64,000 bases of DNA from Chaetoceros tenuissimus (Eukaryota > Bacillariophyta > Thalassiosirophyceae > Chaetocerotales > Chaetocerotaceae). The stretch lies in assembly GCA_021927905.1 (NCBI GenBank), contig BLLK01000052.1, positions 126,501 to 190,500 on the forward strand. Reading direction: 5' to 3'. Position 1 is the stretch's first letter. The number at the start of each line of letters is the position of its first letter. Positions 60,881 to 64,000 of the stretch are shown here, one piece after another. The notes below the pieces were generated by a model. It searched no databases and was not told the DNA's origin. It worked only from the letters and a program-made list of their open reading frames with translations. A program made the position numbers and the translations under genes.

Positions 60881-61696
60881 ATGCTGACTCCTACAAGAAC
60901 GAATCCATTTCATGCATCGTCTTCTCGAAAGAAATCGTCTTTCAAATACAGCAATGCAATCATTTTGATTCAATTTGGAATCATTTTCTATCTCACAATA
61001 CTCAAGAAACAGAACAATTCTTCAAACGTACAAAACACATCGTCTCACTTATCAACCACAAACAGTCGTCCATTCAATCAAGATCCACATTATGAAGCAC
61101 CAGCCATCATCGCACCAAACTCTTTTATACAACATAAATGGCACAGTCAAGCTTCACCTCATATCAACCCAAATCTCAAATCAGGAACGTGTTGGTGTTC
61201 CGGAGACGATTACTGCATGTGCAATCCCTCTCTAGCGATAGATACAATATTATCTGTCAAGTCTACTACGAAAGAGAAACATGTATGGCTTGTTCAAAGA
61301 AGGGATACCAATCAATATGCAACCATGGGAGGATTTGTCGAAGTGGGTGAGACACCGGAACAAGCTGTTCATCGTGAACTCAAGGAAGAAATGAATTTAT
61401 CTGTGGATAATTCTTCTGTCAAGTTATTTGGTGTGTATGGTGATCCAAAGAGGGATGCAAGACGTCATACGGTTTCGATTGTGTATTTGGTCGAACTTGA
61501 AGATAATGTCGTTCCTCATGCGGGTGATGATGCCAAGAGTTTGAAAAAGATACAGTTGAAAGATGTAGAAAGTATTGATTTCTTTGCAGATCATAAAACT
61601 ATCTTGTTGGATTATTTACAGTATGTCAGTGGTGGTAAAGAAGGTGGGAAAGTTTCAAAGGCTTCGAGAATATTAAGAGATAGATGTAGTTTTTAA
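60881..61696 (+). CDS. Membrane-anchored Nudix hydrolase
   Basis: 271 residues, single exon. A basic N-terminus and one hydrophobic segment (about 28-43, AIILIQFGIIFYLTIL) suggest a signal anchor. A Cys-rich segment (CWCSGDDYCMC, about 104-114) precedes the Nudix domain, which could be a metal site. The Nudix box is at about 153-175: GFVEVGETPEQAVHRELKEE, complete for GxxxxxE and REUxEE; the Gly usually found after xEEx is Asn here. Nudix enzymes hydrolyse nucleoside diphosphates linked to other groups, such as NADH or sugar nucleotides. The Cys cluster before the domain recalls the zinc region of NADH pyrophosphatases, but spacing differs, so the substrate is open. Confidence 0.85.
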   Translation: MLTPTRTNPFHASSSRKKSSFKYSNAIILIQFGIIFYLTILKKQNNSSNVQNTSSHLSTTNSRPFNQDPHYEAPAIIAPNSFIQHKWHSQASPHINPNLKSGTCWCSGDDYCMCNPSLAIDTILSVKSTTKEKHVWLVQRRDTNQYATMGGFVEVGETPEQAVHRELKEEMNLSVDNSSVKLFGVYGDPKRDARRHTVSIVYLVELEDNVVPHAGDDAKSLKKIQLKDVESIDFFADHKTILLDYLQYVSGGKEGGKVSKASRILRDRCSF

Positions 61697-62352
61697 TATA
61701 TATAGTTTATTTCCAAAATGGAAACTACCTTTTATACTTTTGTATTCATTTCGTATAAAAGTAGCTTAATAATTTTTATACTCATGCTAGAACGTTTCAT
61801 GGAGCAGAACAATCATTAGACCTGGCACATAATAAATCATTTATAGGAAATAATATTATAAATAACAATGTGAACATCTTCTTTCTAGGTATTTCAACTC
61901 AAAGCACTTTCTATTATTCACATCATCTATCTGATATTTTTTTTTTGAAATTTCAAAAAAGTCTGTAAATTTCTCCGGAATACTGGTCAATCGTACATAC
62001 ATCACGTGTTTGTCATACTAAGTTGTGAGAAATACCGCGAAGCATAAATGAGTGGCCTACACAGAAGCAGACCTGCCAAAACTCTTTAGGAAACACGAAA
62101 CACAACGTATGAGACATGAAATAGCGAACTATTAGTATATGCCCAAGCTTCATTATTCCTCTGTTAACTTCTTTACTCAATATAAATAGTTTACAGAGCT
62201 TTCATCTCTAGACAACTTCATTAGAACACATCTCAACATATAGTTAGTCAGGAAGAAAGGTCCACTTATTCTTCTTTTTTACTTTTGTTCTTTCAAAAGA
62301 ATCATCAACAAGACCCTAGTAGTAGCAACCTCATCATCACATAACTATAAAT
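61697..62352. other. Intergenic, no gene seen
   Basis: AT-rich with homopolymer T runs and an AAAAGT/ACTTTT-rich stretch just after the Nudix gene (CTTTTATAC repeated, about 61731-61785), which could act as a 3' end signal. Nothing else noticed. Confidence 0.4.
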
Positions 62353-64000
62353 ATGAGCAAACGCAAACAAGAATTTCTAATTCAAGAAGGAGACAAGACT
62401 GAAATCTGCACAGTCACCGCACCAACAAACCCTCAAAGACAAGAAGATGAAGCTAAGCAACAAGAATCTATTTTAGAAGTGCAACGACAACTCCTCGAAC
62501 ATCAACCAGGCATCAACCCAGCAGCCGATATGGTTTCTAAATCTTATAACCTTGAATCTACAAGATTGTTTCATAAACAGTCCGCTGCATATAATGATCG
62601 CTCCAAAGCGAAGATCAAATATTTAGAGAGTCAATTTACAAACCAGGAACGTAGAATTCATCCTCATCATTTAGCTTCTTACATGTCGAAGGGAATTAGA
62701 GAAGAAAAACATGGATTTTCACTTGCTCTCAGAAGAATGGGATGGGAGGAAGATTTGAATTGGTTTGAAAATGGAGATTTGTGCAGGATTTCGGTAGATT
62801 TACCGGGTTTTCGTAAACGACAATGGTTCAAAGTTTTGGATCAGTATGTGCATCATTATTTACAGAGGTTGGAGCAGAATCGGCACAGTTTTGCTTCGCT
62901 TTGTTTTCATAATGAAATTATGGCGGTCAAGGAGGAGATTGAACGGCATAAAGTTGGTTCCAAAAGTAGAAATGAATTGTTGGATCGGAGAAATACTCAG
63001 TATCGGTTTAGTCCTTTGATGCTGGCTGTGATTGGTGCGAGAGATTTTCAAAGTTTAGACATGATTAAATTGATGTTGAGTTTGGGTGCAAGGGCGGATT
63101 GTAGAGATGTTCTTGGTAAAACTCTTTTGCATTATGCTGTTCAGGTGCGTTAGATAGTAGTGTTTACTTGTGCCTATATATATTTATGTATTTTCAATAT
63201 TCTCACATGTCTCCTCACAGAAACGAGAACTACCACTCGCGTTGGCAATGATTAATGTATTGATTCCAGCAGCCAAATGTGCAAAATACATGGGGACGCA
63301 AGTCATGCTCAAAGATGCTACATCGGAACACAATGAACAAATTGGAACACTCGCGGGGTACGATGCAGATACTCAAAAGTGTTATTTTCACATGGTACAT
63401 AAAGAAAAGACCAAACCGAAGGGAAAAAACAAAAAGCCAAAGACCAAAATTACAACCGAAACGATTCTTGTCGATCCATCTACTCTCTACCCGCATTGCG
63501 ATGATCGTACTAGTAAAAAGTCTTGTTTTGATAAGAGATTTGATTTGGTCAATATTCAAGATCGTCTTGGAAAATTATGTATTGATGTGGAACATCCGGA
63601 ATTGAATGAGGATGGATCGAATATTTTGAGTATCTTTGAGTATTTGATGACACATTATAATATTCACATTGATGTGGCTTGTTCACTTGGAAATGCTCTT
63701 CGTACTTTTCTAGAACATCGAATTCAGCAGGGAAGGGATATCAATGGAGAGTATGAAGCTTATTGCAAATTCAAAACGGAGGAAGCCAAGACCACTTGTG
63801 CCTATTGCGGCAAACACAATACCGAGTTCATGTGTAGCAGATGTGATCCAGATACATTATGGAATAGTTACTGTGGAGCCAAATGTCAACGAAAGCATTA
63901 CAGGGAACATACTCGTCGCTGTATTTGCAAGGAAGTGACAAATGAGGATGAACCTGGAACTGTTGTGAAAATCCCTTCTGTTCCATGTCCCTTTGAAACT
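62353..64000 (+). CDS. Ankyrin and MYND zinc-finger protein, 3' end outside window
   Basis: Exon 1 62353-63144, intron 63145-63220 (76 nt), exon 2 63221 to the window end, open throughout; 524 residues visible. A charged, Gln-rich N-terminus is followed by a helical region (HPHHLASYMSKGIREEKHGF, about 115-134). An ankyrin-type segment comes next (FSPLMLAVIGAR, MIKLMLSLGARADCRDVLGK and LLHYAVQ, about 221-264, continuing across the splice into LPLALAMINVLI). A Lys-rich insert follows, then a MYND zinc finger near the right edge (CAYC, CSRC, YCGAKCQRKHYREHTRRC; C4-C2HC pattern). MYND fingers bind proline-containing peptides and recruit partners. Ankyrin-MYND proteins are common in algae; target unknown. 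Confidence 0.8.

Overview
The window looks like nuclear DNA from a diatom. It is AT-rich. Genes carry short GT-AG introns of about 60-77 nt. One protein (53155-53949) has a signal peptide ending in a SAF-type plastid-import motif, and many proteins belong to families common in diatoms: Lin-12/Notch repeat (LNR) membrane proteins, Pro-Ser repeat secreted proteins, M11-like proteases and F-box/ankyrin genes. A Chaetoceros-like centric diatom would fit, but the sequence does not settle the genus.

Layout. 1-4 kb: a cut-off unknown gene, a possibly truncated type II membrane protein, a SLATT-like membrane protein with an unresolved start, and a SNAP-25-type SNARE. 4-20 kb: three O-fucosyltransferase-like paralogues (two in tandem), a PnuC-NadR fusion for NAD salvage, and a tandem pair of polytopic membrane proteins with LNR tails; the second is fused to a degenerate M11 metalloprotease-like ectodomain. 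20-32 kb: two divergent LNR gene pairs that look like copies of each other. Each pair is split by a different transposon, an intact 6.1-kb PAT/Ngaro-type tyrosine-recombinase retroelement and a 1.0-kb hAT-like MITE. One member is an LNR-TM-RING-H2 protein. 32-39 kb: a tandem pair of F-box/ankyrin genes (one frameshifted) and an SGNH-like membrane protein. 39-53 kb: gene-poor and repeat-rich, with fold-back sequences, broken LNR, RING and GPCR-like genes, a 1.24-kb MITE, and a 6.9-kb palindromic non-coding LTR element with 3.2-kb arms. 53-64 kb: single-copy genes for a plastid-targeted membrane protein, a secreted C39-like protein, a membrane pepsin-like protein with degenerate active sites, a GPCR, a Nudix protein and an ankyrin-MYND protein.

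Themes. LNR ectodomains are attached to several different modules (polytopic membrane domain, RING-H2, metalloprotease-like domain), near protein O-fucosyltransferase-like genes. This recalls the parts list of Notch-type receptors, but any functional link is inference. Tandem duplication is frequent, and two separate duplications each carried a broken end of the neighbouring gene. A palindromic TTGACA-n-TGTCAA element lies 155-266 bp upstream of four start codons and may be a shared regulatory site. Several genes have single frameshifts, so either pseudogenes or assembly indels are common here.
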